From: Mollicutes bacterium
GTDB lineage: Bacteria; Bacillota_I; Bacilli_A; Izemoplasmatales; Izemoplasmataceae
DNA length: 57,041 nt
Assembly (NCBI GenBank): GCA_003558105.1
Contig: PWMS01000065.1
Coordinates: 1 to 57,041, forward strand
Direction: 5' to 3'
A program made the position numbers and the translations under genes. Under the pieces are notes generated by a model. The model was given only the letters and a program-made list of their open reading frames with translations. It was not told where the DNA came from and ran no database searches. Shown here piece after piece: positions 23,966 to 31,953 of this stretch; position 1 is the stretch's first letter, and each line of letters begins with the position of its first letter.

Positions 23966-24218
23966 AAAAACGCTACACTATCCCATCGATTATGAAGCGT
24001 ATGATACAGAAGAAATTATTGAAATCATTGAGTTTCTGCATTTAATTGAAGCGATGCACGAAACCTTTGATGCTGCTCAGAGCGAGATCTTATTGAAGAA
24101 ACATACACGCTTTCAAAGCATCATCAACAATAAAAGCGAAGAAAAGCGGATTGATAAAGCTTTTGAAGCCCAAACCGGGATTTCTATTTATCGCTTCATG
24201 AAAAAAATTAAAACCTAA
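23955..24218 (+). CDS. UPF0223 family protein (YktA-like)
   Basis: An 87-residue protein matching the Bacillus YktA/UPF0223 family: a YPIDYEAYDTEEIIEIIEFL block at the N-terminus, a central charged helix and a C-terminal TGISIYRFMKKIK. The family is a small helical bundle of unknown function. The start is taken as the TTG inside the last codons of pfk, because no ATG precedes the conserved region. It is therefore probably translated by coupling to pfk. The stop is followed by only a short gap before the RsuA-type gene. Confidence 0.85.
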   Translation: MATEKTLHYPIDYEAYDTEEIIEIIEFLHLIEAMHETFDAAQSEILLKKHTRFQSIINNKSEEKRIDKAFEAQTGISIYRFMKKIKT

Positions 24219-24256
24219 AAGGGCTGTTTATGCCCTTTTTTTGGAAGGATGAAACG

Positions 24257-24964
24257 ATGCGTTTAGATAAAATGTTGTCAAACCTTAAGTATGGAAGTCG
24301 AAAAACCATTTCAAAAATAGCGAAAGAAGGCATTATCACGGTGAATGATCAAGTCATCAAAGATGCCAGTATGCATATTGACCCTAAAACCGATACCGTT
24401 TGTATCGGTGGAGAAACGGTTCATTTTAAAGAGAATATCACGTTGATGATGCACAAGCGTCAAGGGGTATTATCAGCCCGTAAGGACGATCTTGCTTTAA
24501 CGGTTATCGACGATTTAGACCCCGTGCATCAACGTTACGATTTACACATTGCGGGCCGCTTGGATAAAGATGCGGAAGGTCTTTTGATTTTAACCTCCGA
24601 TGGCAAACTTTTACACGATATCATCTCACCGAATAAATCCGTATATAAAACATATGAAGTCATCACTAAAGAAAAAGAACCGGATATCGCCCGTTTTAAT
24701 CGCCCGATGTTGCTTCAAGATGGCAAGGGTGAACCATATCAAATTGCGCCGCCTAAAATTATCGCCCAAAATGATCAAAAGACAACCATCGCAATTAAAG
24801 AAGGCAAGTTTCATCAAGTCAAAAATATGTTTAAAGAAATTAACAGTGAAGTGCTCTTTTTAAAACGCATTGCAATTGGCAACTTGATTTTACCCACGGA
24901 TCTTCATCCGGGCATGAGTAAAGAATTAACACAAAAAGAGATTGACCTAATATTCAAAAAATAG
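24257..24964 (+). CDS. 16S rRNA pseudouridine synthase, RsuA family
   Basis: A 235-residue protein with an N-terminal S4 RNA-binding domain (MRLDKMLSNLKYGSRK through about residue 60) and an RsuA/RluB-type catalytic domain. The catalytic aspartate is in HIAGRLDKDAEGLLILT, and the C-terminal GKFHQVKNMF motif is typical. The likely target is U516 of 16S rRNA, by family. The ATG at 24257 is eight bases after GGAAGG. A longer frame begins upstream of this ribosome site. It is the last gene of the pfk run, with a terminator after it. Confidence 0.9.
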   Translation: MRLDKMLSNLKYGSRKTISKIAKEGIITVNDQVIKDASMHIDPKTDTVCIGGETVHFKENITLMMHKRQGVLSARKDDLALTVIDDLDPVHQRYDLHIAGRLDKDAEGLLILTSDGKLLHDIISPNKSVYKTYEVITKEKEPDIARFNRPMLLQDGKGEPYQIAPPKIIAQNDQKTTIAIKEGKFHQVKNMFKEINSEVLFLKRIAIGNLILPTDLHPGMSKELTQKEIDLIFKK

Positions 24965-24993
24965 TTGGCTCATATCATAGCCAACTATTTTTT
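24957..24993. terminator. Bidirectional terminator between RsuA-type gene and cysteine desulfurase
   Basis: AAATAGTTGGCT pairs with AGCCAACTATTT, with T-runs in both directions. Confidence 0.9.
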
Positions 24994-26124
24994 AGTTTCA
25001 TCGGATACAATTAAATCTTTGATGGTTTTGACAATTTTATCAATATCTTGGGTTGTTTCTTGTTCTGAAAAAGAAAACCGCATCGAACCATATAGATATG
25101 CATCGGGAACACGGATGCTTTTTAGGACGCGGGATGGTTCAATGACTTGACTGTGACAGGCACTACCAATTGAGATAAAGATACCGGCTTCATTGAGCTT
25201 GAAAGCCATCATTTGGGCGTCTTCGTTTTTAAAGCCAAGGTTAAGGGTACTGCAAAGCCTTGGTTCGTCTAAAGAGGGGCCATTGAGTTTAAAGTCGATC
25301 TTTTCTTCTTCTAAGCGCTTAAGAAAATAAGCGGCTAGATTTTGGATGTGATTTTTATCTTCTGGTTTTTCTTTGAGGCATTCAAAGGCTTTTTCCATCC
25401 CGACGATTGCGGCTAGATTTTCGGTACTGGCCCGTTTGCCATATTCATGATTTCCACCGTGTAAGAGGTTTTCTATGGTATCAGGCTCTTTCGCATAAAG
25501 CAATCCTATACCTCTTGGACCATAAAATTTATGGGCTGAAAAGCTCGCAAAATCGATATCATAACGGCTTAGATCAATGACTTCATGCGCAGGGGCTTGT
25601 ACCATATCAAGATGAAGTTTGACACCATAATCTTTTTTTAGCTGTCCTAAAGCTTCGATATTTTGCATCGTCCCAATTTCATTGTTGGCATAAATAATGC
25701 TTATCAGCGAAACATCTTTATTATCCAACAGTGATTTTAAGTGGGTTAAATCGACATAACCTTTGTTATCAACGTTTACATAGGCAATATCGCCACCGTT
25801 ATCTGCAATAAACTTAGCGGTCTTTATCCCTGCAGCGTGTTCAATTTGGGTGGTCACAATCGTTTTTTTAGGTGCTTTAAAATAACTGCCTTTAAGAGCT
25901 GTGTTCACCGCTTCGGTCCCGCCACTGGTAAAGATAATTTGCTTCGCGGAGACACCGAGCATTGAGGCCATATTCTTTTTGGCTTGGTTGTAGCGTTTTT
26001 TGGCTTTAATGCCTAAATCATGTAAAGACGAAGGATTACCAAAATGCGATGAAGCCACCGCGTGCATCGCATCTAAAACGTCTTTTCTTGGTGGCGTTGT
26101 GGCTGCATAATCCATATAAATCAT
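24985..26124 (-). CDS. Cysteine desulfurase (NifS/IscS family)
   Basis: A 379-residue PLP enzyme releasing sulfur from cysteine for Fe-S clusters or thiolated tRNA. Visible elements are MDYAATTP, FTSGGTEAVN, the His of TQIEHAAG, the PLP lysine in FSAHKFYGPRG and the persulfide cysteine in SIGSACHS, followed directly by more residues, as in the group I IscS/NifS form. No IscU or MnmA gene is adjacent. Upstream are a small unknown gene and a thioredoxin-CcdA fusion in the same operon, suggesting a thiol/sulfur theme. GAGGTGATGGC precedes the ATG. Confidence 0.93.
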   Translation of the reverse strand: MIYMDYAATTPPRKDVLDAMHAVASSHFGNPSSLHDLGIKAKKRYNQAKKNMASMLGVSAKQIIFTSGGTEAVNTALKGSYFKAPKKTIVTTQIEHAAGIKTAKFIADNGGDIAYVNVDNKGYVDLTHLKSLLDNKDVSLISIIYANNEIGTMQNIEALGQLKKDYGVKLHLDMVQAPAHEVIDLSRYDIDFASFSAHKFYGPRGIGLLYAKEPDTIENLLHGGNHEYGKRASTENLAAIVGMEKAFECLKEKPEDKNHIQNLAAYFLKRLEEEKIDFKLNGPSLDEPRLCSTLNLGFKNEDAQMMAFKLNEAGIFISIGSACHSQVIEPSRVLKSIRVPDAYLYGSMRFSFSEQETTQDIDKIVKTIKDLIVSDETKK

Positions 26125-26128
26125 GCCA

Positions 26129-26416
26129 TCACCTCTTCAAGGAAATCGTAATATCGTCATCGTTATAATCTAAAAAATTCAGGGTGTGTTTATGTTCTTT
26201 AAGCTGGATTGTGTCGCTGTTTTCTGTTTCAAACAATGAAGCTAACGTCTGGGCAAAATGCTTCATAACATAAGATTGGTGTATAATACAAGGGTCATCA
26301 TCGTCAAAAAGCTCAAGGCTTTTTTCCTTGATGGCCTCTTCCTTTACAGGCATATTAACCATCTTGCCTTTATAAAGGGTCTGATCTTTTTTACGGATAA
26401 AAATTTTATGTCGCAT
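26129..26416 (-). CDS. Hypothetical 95-residue protein between ccdA-like and cysteine desulfurase genes
   Basis: A small soluble acidic/charged protein (MRHKIFIRKKDQTL at the start; LFDDDDP and DYNDDDI acidic patches; single cysteine in DPCIIHQSY). I do not recognise the family. The ATG at 26416 follows GAGAGGTGG and overlaps the end of the upstream gene by 11 bases. It ends four bases before the cysteine desulfurase start, so all three genes are tightly coupled. The context suggests a role in sulfur transfer or redox homeostasis, unproven. Confidence 0.7.
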   Translation of the reverse strand: MRHKIFIRKKDQTLYKGKMVNMPVKEEAIKEKSLELFDDDDPCIIHQSYVMKHFAQTLASLFETENSDTIQLKEHKHTLNFLDYNDDDITISLKR

Positions 26417-27617
26417 AAGGGAACCACCTCTCAAATAAGTTTGGCAGTTCATGTCCAAAAGCAAGGTAGATAAATAAGATAACCATCGCTAAGAAGAATA
26501 GGGCTGTTATCAGTTTGATAATCGCTAGATGTTCTCGGACAAAATTGGATACCGCCATGACATTGCGGTTCATTATTGCGATTAAAGCAATGATAACTAA
26601 AGGCATGATAAACATGATATTAAAGATAATTAAATAGAAGGTGCCCGTCCCTGTTGCACCGGTTTCAATCAGCGCTAGGACAAAGAAATAAATCTGTCCG
26701 GTACAGGCTGCTTCGGTAAAACCAATGATGATTCCCACCAAAAAAGGGATTAAAAACAGATTGAATTTTCTTAAAAAAGAAGCATCTTCATCTTTTAGAA
26801 TAGTGGTTAATGATTCCATAATGCGTTTGTTTAGATTTTTCACAAACTGTGGTAGTTGGTTTTTAACTTTTTCGTATTTTTCGTTTTTTGTGACCAAGAA
26901 ATCATAGAATGTGACGATAAAGAAAAGCAAGGCCAAAAACGCGAACACGCTGTATAATATCAGACTAAACTCAGCGATTAACGTTTGTATAAAGGCTGAG
27001 GATAAGAAATGAAGGACACCCAGTCCTACCGCTAAATAGGTCACAAAGACCCCAGCGATATAAGCGATTGAAACCAGCACCATGATGCGACGATTTTTCA
27101 CAAAACTAATCAAGGAAACAAACATCAACAGCATCGCGATAGCACAGGGGTTGACCCCGTCGATTAACCCAGCCACAATCACCGTTAAAAGGCCGCTAAA
27201 ACCTTCTAAGACAATGCCTTCACCTAGTGGTCTTAATGGTTCTTCTGCACTGGTTAAAATCGCACCACTTTCCATGCCGTTGATGATAGCATCTTGTCCG
27301 GTATAAACCTCATCACCAGCAAACAAAATGGGGACACTAGCTCTTGTATCATAAGCATTGACAAATTGGGAGAACAGTCTTGATCTCTCTGTTGCATCAT
27401 AACTTAATACGTTAATGCCTTGGTCTTCGATGGCTTCGATTACGCCATCTCTTTCGAGTGCTTGACAATCTTCACACAAAACATCGTAAAAATAAACGAC
27501 ATCATGTAAGGTATCGTCATCATCATTATTGGTTGCTTCTAGATGTATAGTTCCAACCAACCATATTAAAAGGGCGAACCAAAGAGAAACAAGAAGAAAT
27601 TTTTTGCCCATTATCAT
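26406..27617 (-). CDS. Thioredoxin-like domain fused to CcdA/DsbD-type membrane electron carrier
   Basis: 403 residues. A signal or anchor helix (about 6-24) is followed by an extracytoplasmic thioredoxin-like domain with Cys48-x-x-Cys51 (VLCEDCQAL) and the cis-proline segment ASVPILF, then a six-helix CcdA/DsbD-like domain with one membrane cysteine in DGVNPCAIAM (Cys158) and the partner in TEAACTGQIYF. A charged cytosolic loop lies mid-domain. This layout would move reducing power from the cytosol across the membrane to an outer thioredoxin module. A standalone CcdA lacks the first domain. Several in-frame ATG codons make the start uncertain by two residues. Confidence 0.82.
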   Translation of the reverse strand: MIMGKKFLLVSLWFALLIWLVGTIHLEATNNDDDDTLHDVVYFYDVLCEDCQALERDGVIEAIEDQGINVLSYDATERSRLFSQFVNAYDTRASVPILFAGDEVYTGQDAIINGMESGAILTSAEEPLRPLGEGIVLEGFSGLLTVIVAGLIDGVNPCAIAMLLMFVSLISFVKNRRIMVLVSIAYIAGVFVTYLAVGLGVLHFLSSAFIQTLIAEFSLILYSVFAFLALLFFIVTFYDFLVTKNEKYEKVKNQLPQFVKNLNKRIMESLTTILKDEDASFLRKFNLFLIPFLVGIIIGFTEAACTGQIYFFVLALIETGATGTGTFYLIIFNIMFIMPLVIIALIAIMNRNVMAVSNFVREHLAIIKLITALFFLAMVILFIYLAFGHELPNLFERWFPYAT

Positions 27618-27723
27618 CGCTACTTTCTATATTTACTAGTCTATTATAGAATTGAAAAGTTCGCTTGTCAAACCAAAGCGAAAAGAATAATCCCATCCAC
27701 GTTTTTTATAAAATCATGTTATA

Positions 27724-28152
27724 ATGAAACTGGTGATTAAAGTGGATGATAAATTGATTAGAGCTACCTATGACCTCATCGATGATGTAAAAAAAGATAA
27801 GCCTTTCAACGAGGTCAAAAAGTTGAAAACAATCGTGGATCAAAACCAAACAGTTCAAACGATGATCCACGCGTTTGATAAAGCTAAACAAAACTATGAA
27901 GACGCCAAGCAATATGGGCGTCATCATCCCGATTTGTCAAACTATAAAAAAGCACTTTCGAAAGCCAAAAGTGCCCTTTATCAACACCCTGATGTGAAAG
28001 CTTATAAACAAGCTGAACACAAACTTCAAAAACAACTTGATACGATAGCTAAATCCTTAGCAGGAATCATATCTGAAAATATCAACGTCGATATGGCGTT
28101 GAAAACCCAAGATGATTGGAGGCTTAACACATGCAAGAAAGACAAAGTTTAA
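27724..28152 (+). CDS. ylbF: YlbF family regulator
   Basis: A 142-residue helical protein of the YlbF/YmcA family. The block YEDAKQYGRHHPDLSNYKKA and the following helix match Bacillus YlbF, a component of the Y-complex that modulates RNase Y processing. YlbG follows directly, as in Bacillus. The 5' end is ambiguous: the ATG at 27724 lies inside a TATAAT box (27720-27725), so a transcript from that box would begin near the in-frame GTG at 27742, which has GGTGATT upstream. Either that GTG is used or transcription starts further upstream. Confidence 0.85.
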   Translation: MKLVIKVDDKLIRATYDLIDDVKKDKPFNEVKKLKTIVDQNQTVQTMIHAFDKAKQNYEDAKQYGRHHPDLSNYKKALSKAKSALYQHPDVKAYKQAEHKLQKQLDTIAKSLAGIISENINVDMALKTQDDWRLNTCKKDKV

Positions 28153-28406
28153 TCGTTTATTTTAAAAATCCCAAAGTTTTAAAACGTCTAAACCAATACG
28201 GGCATGTCCGTTATTATCATAAAAAACGCAAATACGCGGTTTTATATGTCGATGCTGACCAAGTAGAAAAGCTTAGTGACAGCATTTTGAAGCTTCGTCA
28301 TGTCCGACGGATTGAGCCTTCACTTTTAGACCAAAGCGCCTATACTACAGATACAGAAGAAGTGTCCATTCCCGATGATTTGAAAAAAAGTGATGATGTT
28401 AAGTAA
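28131..28406 (+). CDS. ylbG: YlbG family protein (DUF2129)
   Basis: A 91-residue protein with the YlbG signature: RQSLIVYFKNPKVLKRLNQY near the start, then RYYHKKRKYAVLYVD and VRRIEPS. The family is small, cytosolic and of unknown function, and the pairing with ylbF is widely conserved in Bacillota. It overlaps the end of ylbF by 22 bases. GGAGG lies seven bases before the ATG. Confidence 0.88.
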   Translation: MQERQSLIVYFKNPKVLKRLNQYGHVRYYHKKRKYAVLYVDADQVEKLSDSILKLRHVRRIEPSLLDQSAYTTDTEEVSIPDDLKKSDDVK

Positions 28407-28412
28407 TATAAC

Positions 28413-28460
28413 TTGACAACCCTTTTCAAGTTTGATAAACTTGTCTCGACATTGAAAAGG
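28413..28460 (+). promoter_or_regulatory. Promoter of rpsP with nested inverted repeats
   Basis: A perfect TTGACA (28413-28418), 17 bases, TAAACT (28436-28441). Two palindromes overlap it: CAAGTTT-GAT-AAACTTG (28427-28443) and CCTTTTCAA (28421-28429) pairing with TTGAAAAGG (28452-28460), the second arm covering part of the rpsP ribosome site. The larger one can form only in transcripts reading through from ylbFG. Confidence 0.6.
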
Positions 28461-28471
28461 AGGTAAAAAAT

Positions 28472-28744
28472 ATGGCAGTTAAATTAAGATTACAACGATT
28501 TGGAACTAAGAAACGCCCATTTTACCGATTGGTGGCCGCGGAGAGTTATTTGAAGCGCGATGGTCGCTATTTGGAGATTATTGGAACTTATGATCCACGA
28601 AAAAACCCAACCGCCGTTGATATTGATGAAGATCTTGCGCTTAAATGGTTAAACAAAGGGGCTACGCCCACCGACACCGTTAAAAATATTTTAAGCAAAC
28701 AAGGTGTCATGGCGAAATACCGTCAAGATAAAAATTCACAGTAA
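28472..28744 (+). CDS. rpsP: Ribosomal protein S16
   Basis: 90 residues, typical of bS16, a small-subunit assembly protein. Family blocks are VKLRLQRFGTKKRPFYRLVA, the GRYLEIIGTYDP segment and LKWLNKGATPTDTVKNIL. GAAAAGGAGG precedes the ATG. It is the first gene of the rpsP-khpA pair, with rimM-trmD next, the standard Bacillota order. Confidence 0.98.
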   Translation: MAVKLRLQRFGTKKRPFYRLVAAESYLKRDGRYLEIIGTYDPRKNPTAVDIDEDLALKWLNKGATPTDTVKNILSKQGVMAKYRQDKNSQ

Positions 28745-28757
28745 GGAGCTTTAATCC

Positions 28758-29006
28758 ATGACTGTTGATTATGAAAAACTTGTTTTAGACCTTGTAAGAC
28801 CACTGGTTGTACACGCCGATGATGTTGAAGTTAAAAAATTATCTGAAGACGACCAAATGGTAACCTTACAAGTACTTACACACGCCGATGATTTAGGCCG
28901 TGTGATTGGAAAAAATGGTCGAATTGCCAATGCAATTAGAACCATTGCGTATGCGAGCGCTTCTCGCGAACACAAAAAAATTACAATCAATATCGACGCT
29001 TTTTAA
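28758..29006 (+). CDS. khpA: KhpA, KH-domain RNA-binding protein
   Basis: 82 residues with a single type II KH domain. The RNA-binding GxxG loop is GKNG in DLGRVIGKNGRIANAIRTIA. It corresponds to YlqC/KhpA, which in streptococci and clostridia pairs with KhpB/Jag to bind RNAs affecting cell division. It follows rpsP by 13 bases, as in Bacillus. Confidence 0.93.
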   Translation: MTVDYEKLVLDLVRPLVVHADDVEVKKLSEDDQMVTLQVLTHADDLGRVIGKNGRIANAIRTIAYASASREHKKITINIDAF

Positions 29007-29027
29007 TACACATCATGAGTTTTAAAT

Positions 29028-29056
29028 GTCTCCTAAGTACGGTTGGGAGACTTTTT
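29028..29056 (+). terminator. Terminator after khpA
   Basis: GTCTCC pairs with GGAGAC, followed by five T. It separates rpsP-khpA from rimM-trmD. Confidence 0.65.
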
Positions 29057-29179
29057 ATTCTCTAAATATTATGACACAAAGGTTCCTATGGGAACGTTGG
29101 TTATAGATGCGATTAATAAAACTATTAATTTAATGTTTAACCGTGAACAAATCATGTTTCAAAGATGAGGAGGGATGGT

Positions 29180-29683
29180 ATGCGTTATATTCCAATCGCA
29201 ACCATCAGAAAACCCCACGGGATTCATGGGGCTTTAAAAGTAAGAAGCGATACCGATTTTAAAGAAAACCGTTATAAAATTGGCCAAAAACTGTATATCG
29301 AACACAAACAAACATATCTGCCCGTAACGGTGCAAAAACACCAGATACAAAAAGATGGCGATATTCTCAGTTTTGAGGAATTCGAGCAAATTGAAACGGT
29401 GGAAAAATATCGCGGTTGTAATCTTTACATCGCACAATCCGATCGTGAAAACTTGTCTGAAGATACGTTTTACTACGTGGATTTAGAAGGTATGCAAGTC
29501 AAAGAAGACACTAACTTAATCGGTGAAGTCATCAAGGTCGTCGAAATGCCACAATCTGCGATGCTCAGAGTTAAAAAGACCGATGGCAAAGAGATTTTGA
29601 TACCCTTTTTAAAGGTTTTTATTGCCTCGGTAGACCACCAGCAAAAAACGATTCAAATCAAAACGATTGAGGGATTACTATGA
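29180..29683 (+). CDS. rimM: 16S rRNA processing protein RimM
   Basis: 167 residues. The N-terminal RimM beta-barrel (IATIRKPHGIHGALKVRSDT) is followed by the PRC-barrel half (FYYVDLEGMQV, IPFLKVFIASVD). It binds S19 and assists maturation of the 30S head. The ATG lies six bases after GAGGAGGG, and an earlier in-frame ATG would lie before that site. Its stop overlaps the trmD ATG by four bases. Confidence 0.95.
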   Translation: MRYIPIATIRKPHGIHGALKVRSDTDFKENRYKIGQKLYIEHKQTYLPVTVQKHQIQKDGDILSFEEFEQIETVEKYRGCNLYIAQSDRENLSEDTFYYVDLEGMQVKEDTNLIGEVIKVVEMPQSAMLRVKKTDGKEILIPFLKVFIASVDHQQKTIQIKTIEGLL

Positions 29684-30372
29684 GAATAGACATATTAACC
29701 TTATTTCCAGATATGATCAAACCCGCTTTATCACATTCTATGATGTGGCGGGCAACCCATTATGGGTTTGTCAATATTCATGTTCACGATTTTCGGGCAT
29801 TTAGTGAAAGTAAGCATAAAAGTGTCGATGACAGTCCTTATGGCGGTGGGGCTGGGATGGTTTTACGTGTAGAACCTGTGGTCAATGCCTTGCGTTCCAT
29901 TGAAAATCATGAACACGCCTTAAAAATTTTAATGACACCACAAGGCATCACCTACAATCAGACTCGTGCTGAGACGCTATCTAAAAACGAACACATCATC
30001 ATCCTGTGTGGCCATTATGAAGGCTATGATGAACGTATTCGGGATTATTTTGATGTGGAGATATCAATTGGTGATTACGTTTTAACCGGTGGCGAAATTG
30101 CTGCTTTAGCGGTTGTCGATTCCATCGTTCGTTTGATTCCCGGTGTTTTATCCAATGATGCATCCGCTCAAGAAGATTCCTTTAGCAATGCTTTGTTGGA
30201 ATACCCTCAATATACCCGTCCTCGGGTATACGAAGGGAAAAGCGTTCCAGATATCTTACTGAGTGGTCATCATGAAGAAATCGCGAAATGGCGTTTCGAA
30301 GAAGCCGTTAGACGTACCAAGATACGCCGGCCTGATTTATACCAACAATACCAGGAAAACAAGAAAAAATAG
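29680..30372 (+). CDS. trmD: tRNA (guanine37-N1)-methyltransferase TrmD
   Basis: 230 residues, SPOUT family. N-terminal MRIDILTLFPDM, SPYGGGAGMVLRVEP, then the trefoil-knot SAM site (CGHYEGYDERI, ISIGDYVLTGGE) and the conserved SFSNALLEYPQYTRP stretch. It methylates G37 in tRNAs reading CNN codons and prevents frameshifting. It is translationally coupled to rimM. Confidence 0.97.
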   Translation: MRIDILTLFPDMIKPALSHSMMWRATHYGFVNIHVHDFRAFSESKHKSVDDSPYGGGAGMVLRVEPVVNALRSIENHEHALKILMTPQGITYNQTRAETLSKNEHIIILCGHYEGYDERIRDYFDVEISIGDYVLTGGEIAALAVVDSIVRLIPGVLSNDASAQEDSFSNALLEYPQYTRPRVYEGKSVPDILLSGHHEEIAKWRFEEAVRRTKIRRPDLYQQYQENKKK

Positions 30373-30401
30373 TTGTATTATTTTTATGATTATGCTATAA
30401 T
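30373..30401 (+). promoter_or_regulatory. Promoter of rplS
   Basis: TTGTAT, 17 bases, TATAAT, directly after the trmD stop. Confidence 0.65.
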
Positions 30402-30417
30402 CATTTGCGCTGTGAAA

Positions 30418-30456
30418 AGTGTTGTTCCGCTGGAGAGACACTCCAAGAACAAGCAA
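30418..30456 (+). ncRNA. Structured leader of rplS (L19-leader-like)
   Basis: A two-step hairpin: TTGTTC (30422-30427) pairs with GAACAA, and inside it TGGAG (30431-30435) pairs with CTCCA. It lies in the 5' leader just before the rplS ribosome site, where Bacillota carry the autoregulatory L19 leader. The match to that family is positional and structural only. Confidence 0.45.
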
Positions 30457-30478
30457 TCATATATAAGGAGTGAAAGAT

Positions 30479-30826
30479 ATGTCGCAAAATCTCATCAGCG
30501 AAATTACCAAGGATTACCTTAAAAGCAATCTTCCCGATTTTAGACCGGGTGACCGTGTCCGTGTATCGGTCCGTATCAAAGAAGGCGACCGCGAACGTAT
30601 TCAAGTATTTGAAGGCTTGGTTATCAAACGCCAAGGAAGCGGTGTCAGCGAATCATTTACCGTGCGTAAAGTTTCATTTGGCATCGGTATTGAAAGATCC
30701 TTCCCAGTTCATTCGCCCTCAATCGCGAAAATTGATATCGTTAGAAAAGGTAAAGTGCGCCGCGCGAAACTACATTATATCCGTGGACGCAGTGCGAAAC
30801 AATCCCGTATTAAAGAACGTAGATAA
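30479..30826 (+). CDS. rplS: Ribosomal protein L19
   Basis: 115 residues, the usual bL19 length. It has [54 protein letters not shown] and the C-terminal [15 protein letters not shown]19 sits at the 30S-50S interface. The ATG after AAGGAGTGAAAG is chosen over a GTG inside the ribosome site. Own promoter and terminator. Confidence 0.98.
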   Translation: MSQNLISEITKDYLKSNLPDFRPGDRVRVSVRIKEGDRERIQVFEGLVIKRQGSGVSESFTVRKVSFGIGIERSFPVHSPSIAKIDIVRKGKVRRAKLHYIRGRSAKQSRIKERR

Positions 30827-30830
30827 TTTT

Positions 30831-30857
30831 AAAAAAGCCTTGAAAAAGGCTTTTTTA
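30831..30857 (+). terminator. Terminator of rplS
   Basis: AAAAAAGCCTT pairs with AAGGCTTTTTT around GAAA. Confidence 0.92.
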
Positions 30858-30884
30858 TACTAATAAACAAAATTACACAAAGGT

Positions 30885-30913
30885 TTGAAAACATTTTCAT
30901 AAAGTGCTATAAT
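30885..30913 (+). promoter_or_regulatory. ccpA promoter with overlapping CRE-like site
   Basis: TTGAAA (30885-30890), 17 bases, TATAAT (30908-30913). TGAAAACATTTTCA (30886-30899) overlaps the -35 box and matches TGWAANCGNTNWCA except for A in place of the central G. Binding there would block RNA polymerase, suggesting autorepression. Confidence 0.55.
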
Positions 30914-30937
30914 AGCCTAAAGGAAGAAGGTGGTTTA

Positions 30938-31951
30938 ATGAGTAAAGCAACCATTTATGATGTCGCCGGTGCTGCTAGAGTATCACTCGCGACCGTTTCT
31001 CGTGCGATCAATAACCCCGAGAAAGTCAAACCAGAAACCCGTGAGCGCGTCTTGCGCGTGATTGAAGAACTCGGCTATAAACCCAACGCATTTGCCAAAG
31101 GGCTAGCCTCCAGAAAATCAACCACAGTGGCCGTGTTGGTCCCCGATATGTCGCGTGCCTCAATCGCAGAGATGATGAACGGGATTGCCGATATCGCTAG
31201 GGTTTATAAATACTCTATCCTTCTTTATATTTTGGATAACGAAGAATCTACCGAAGAAGATGTTTTAAAAGAAATCATCGCTGCGCAAGTCGATGGTATT
31301 TTGTATTTGAACGATGAAATTACCGAATCGCAGTATGCTTTCTTACAAACGATTAATGCGGAACATCAAATCCCCATCGTCTTATCCAACACCTTATATC
31401 CTGAAAATGATGAAATACCCAGTGTATCCATCGATTATGATGCGGCTGGTTATGAAATGACGAAGGCTTTAATCGACGAAGGTAGGAAAAATATCTTCAT
31501 GGTTTCAACCGTTCGTAAATACATGGTGAACGACCAAAAAGAACGCGGGTATCTAAGAGCGATGCAAGAAGCACAGTTGACCCCGAAAATTATGCGCACT
31601 AGCGGACGTATATCCATCAATACCGAACATTTTAACGAGTATTTTAGAAACCACAATGTCGATGGTATTGTAGCGGTTCGCGATTCAATCGCGGTTTCAT
31701 TCATCAATGTGGCCAGAGCCAATCATGTCAAAGTCCCAGAAGACATCAGTGTTTGTGGTTTTCAAAACACCAAGTATGCATCCTTATCACGACCCAATTT
31801 GACCTGTGTCGATGTGCCTATTTATGATATTGGCGCAGTCAGCATGCGCGTCTTGACAAAAATGATGAACCAAGAACCCGTTGAGGATCGTACCGTGATG
31901 CTGGATCACGATATCGTTTATAGAGCCTCAACCAAACAACAAAAAGACTGA
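30938..31951 (+). CDS. ccpA: Catabolite control protein A (LacI family)
   Basis: 337 residues. The N-terminal LacI HTH (ATIYDVAGAARVSLATVSRA) and hinge (GYKPNAFAKGLASRKSTTVA) are followed by a periplasmic-binding-like effector domain with CcpA-type blocks (IADIARVYKYSILL; PSVSIDYDAAGYE; C-terminal PIYDIGAVSMRVLTKMMNQE). The resemblance to Bacillus CcpA is strong along the length. CcpA with HPr-Ser-P binds CRE sites to repress or activate carbon genes, and CRE-like sites occur at its own promoter, at tdh and at pfk in this window. The proximity to tyrS also recalls Bacillus. Confidence 0.88.
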   Translation: MSKATIYDVAGAARVSLATVSRAINNPEKVKPETRERVLRVIEELGYKPNAFAKGLASRKSTTVAVLVPDMSRASIAEMMNGIADIARVYKYSILLYILDNEESTEEDVLKEIIAAQVDGILYLNDEITESQYAFLQTINAEHQIPIVLSNTLYPENDEIPSVSIDYDAAGYEMTKALIDEGRKNIFMVSTVRKYMVNDQKERGYLRAMQEAQLTPKIMRTSGRISINTEHFNEYFRNHNVDGIVAVRDSIAVSFINVARANHVKVPEDISVCGFQNTKYASLSRPNLTCVDVPIYDIGAVSMRVLTKMMNQEPVEDRTVMLDHDIVYRASTKQQKD

Positions 31952-31953
31952 GA

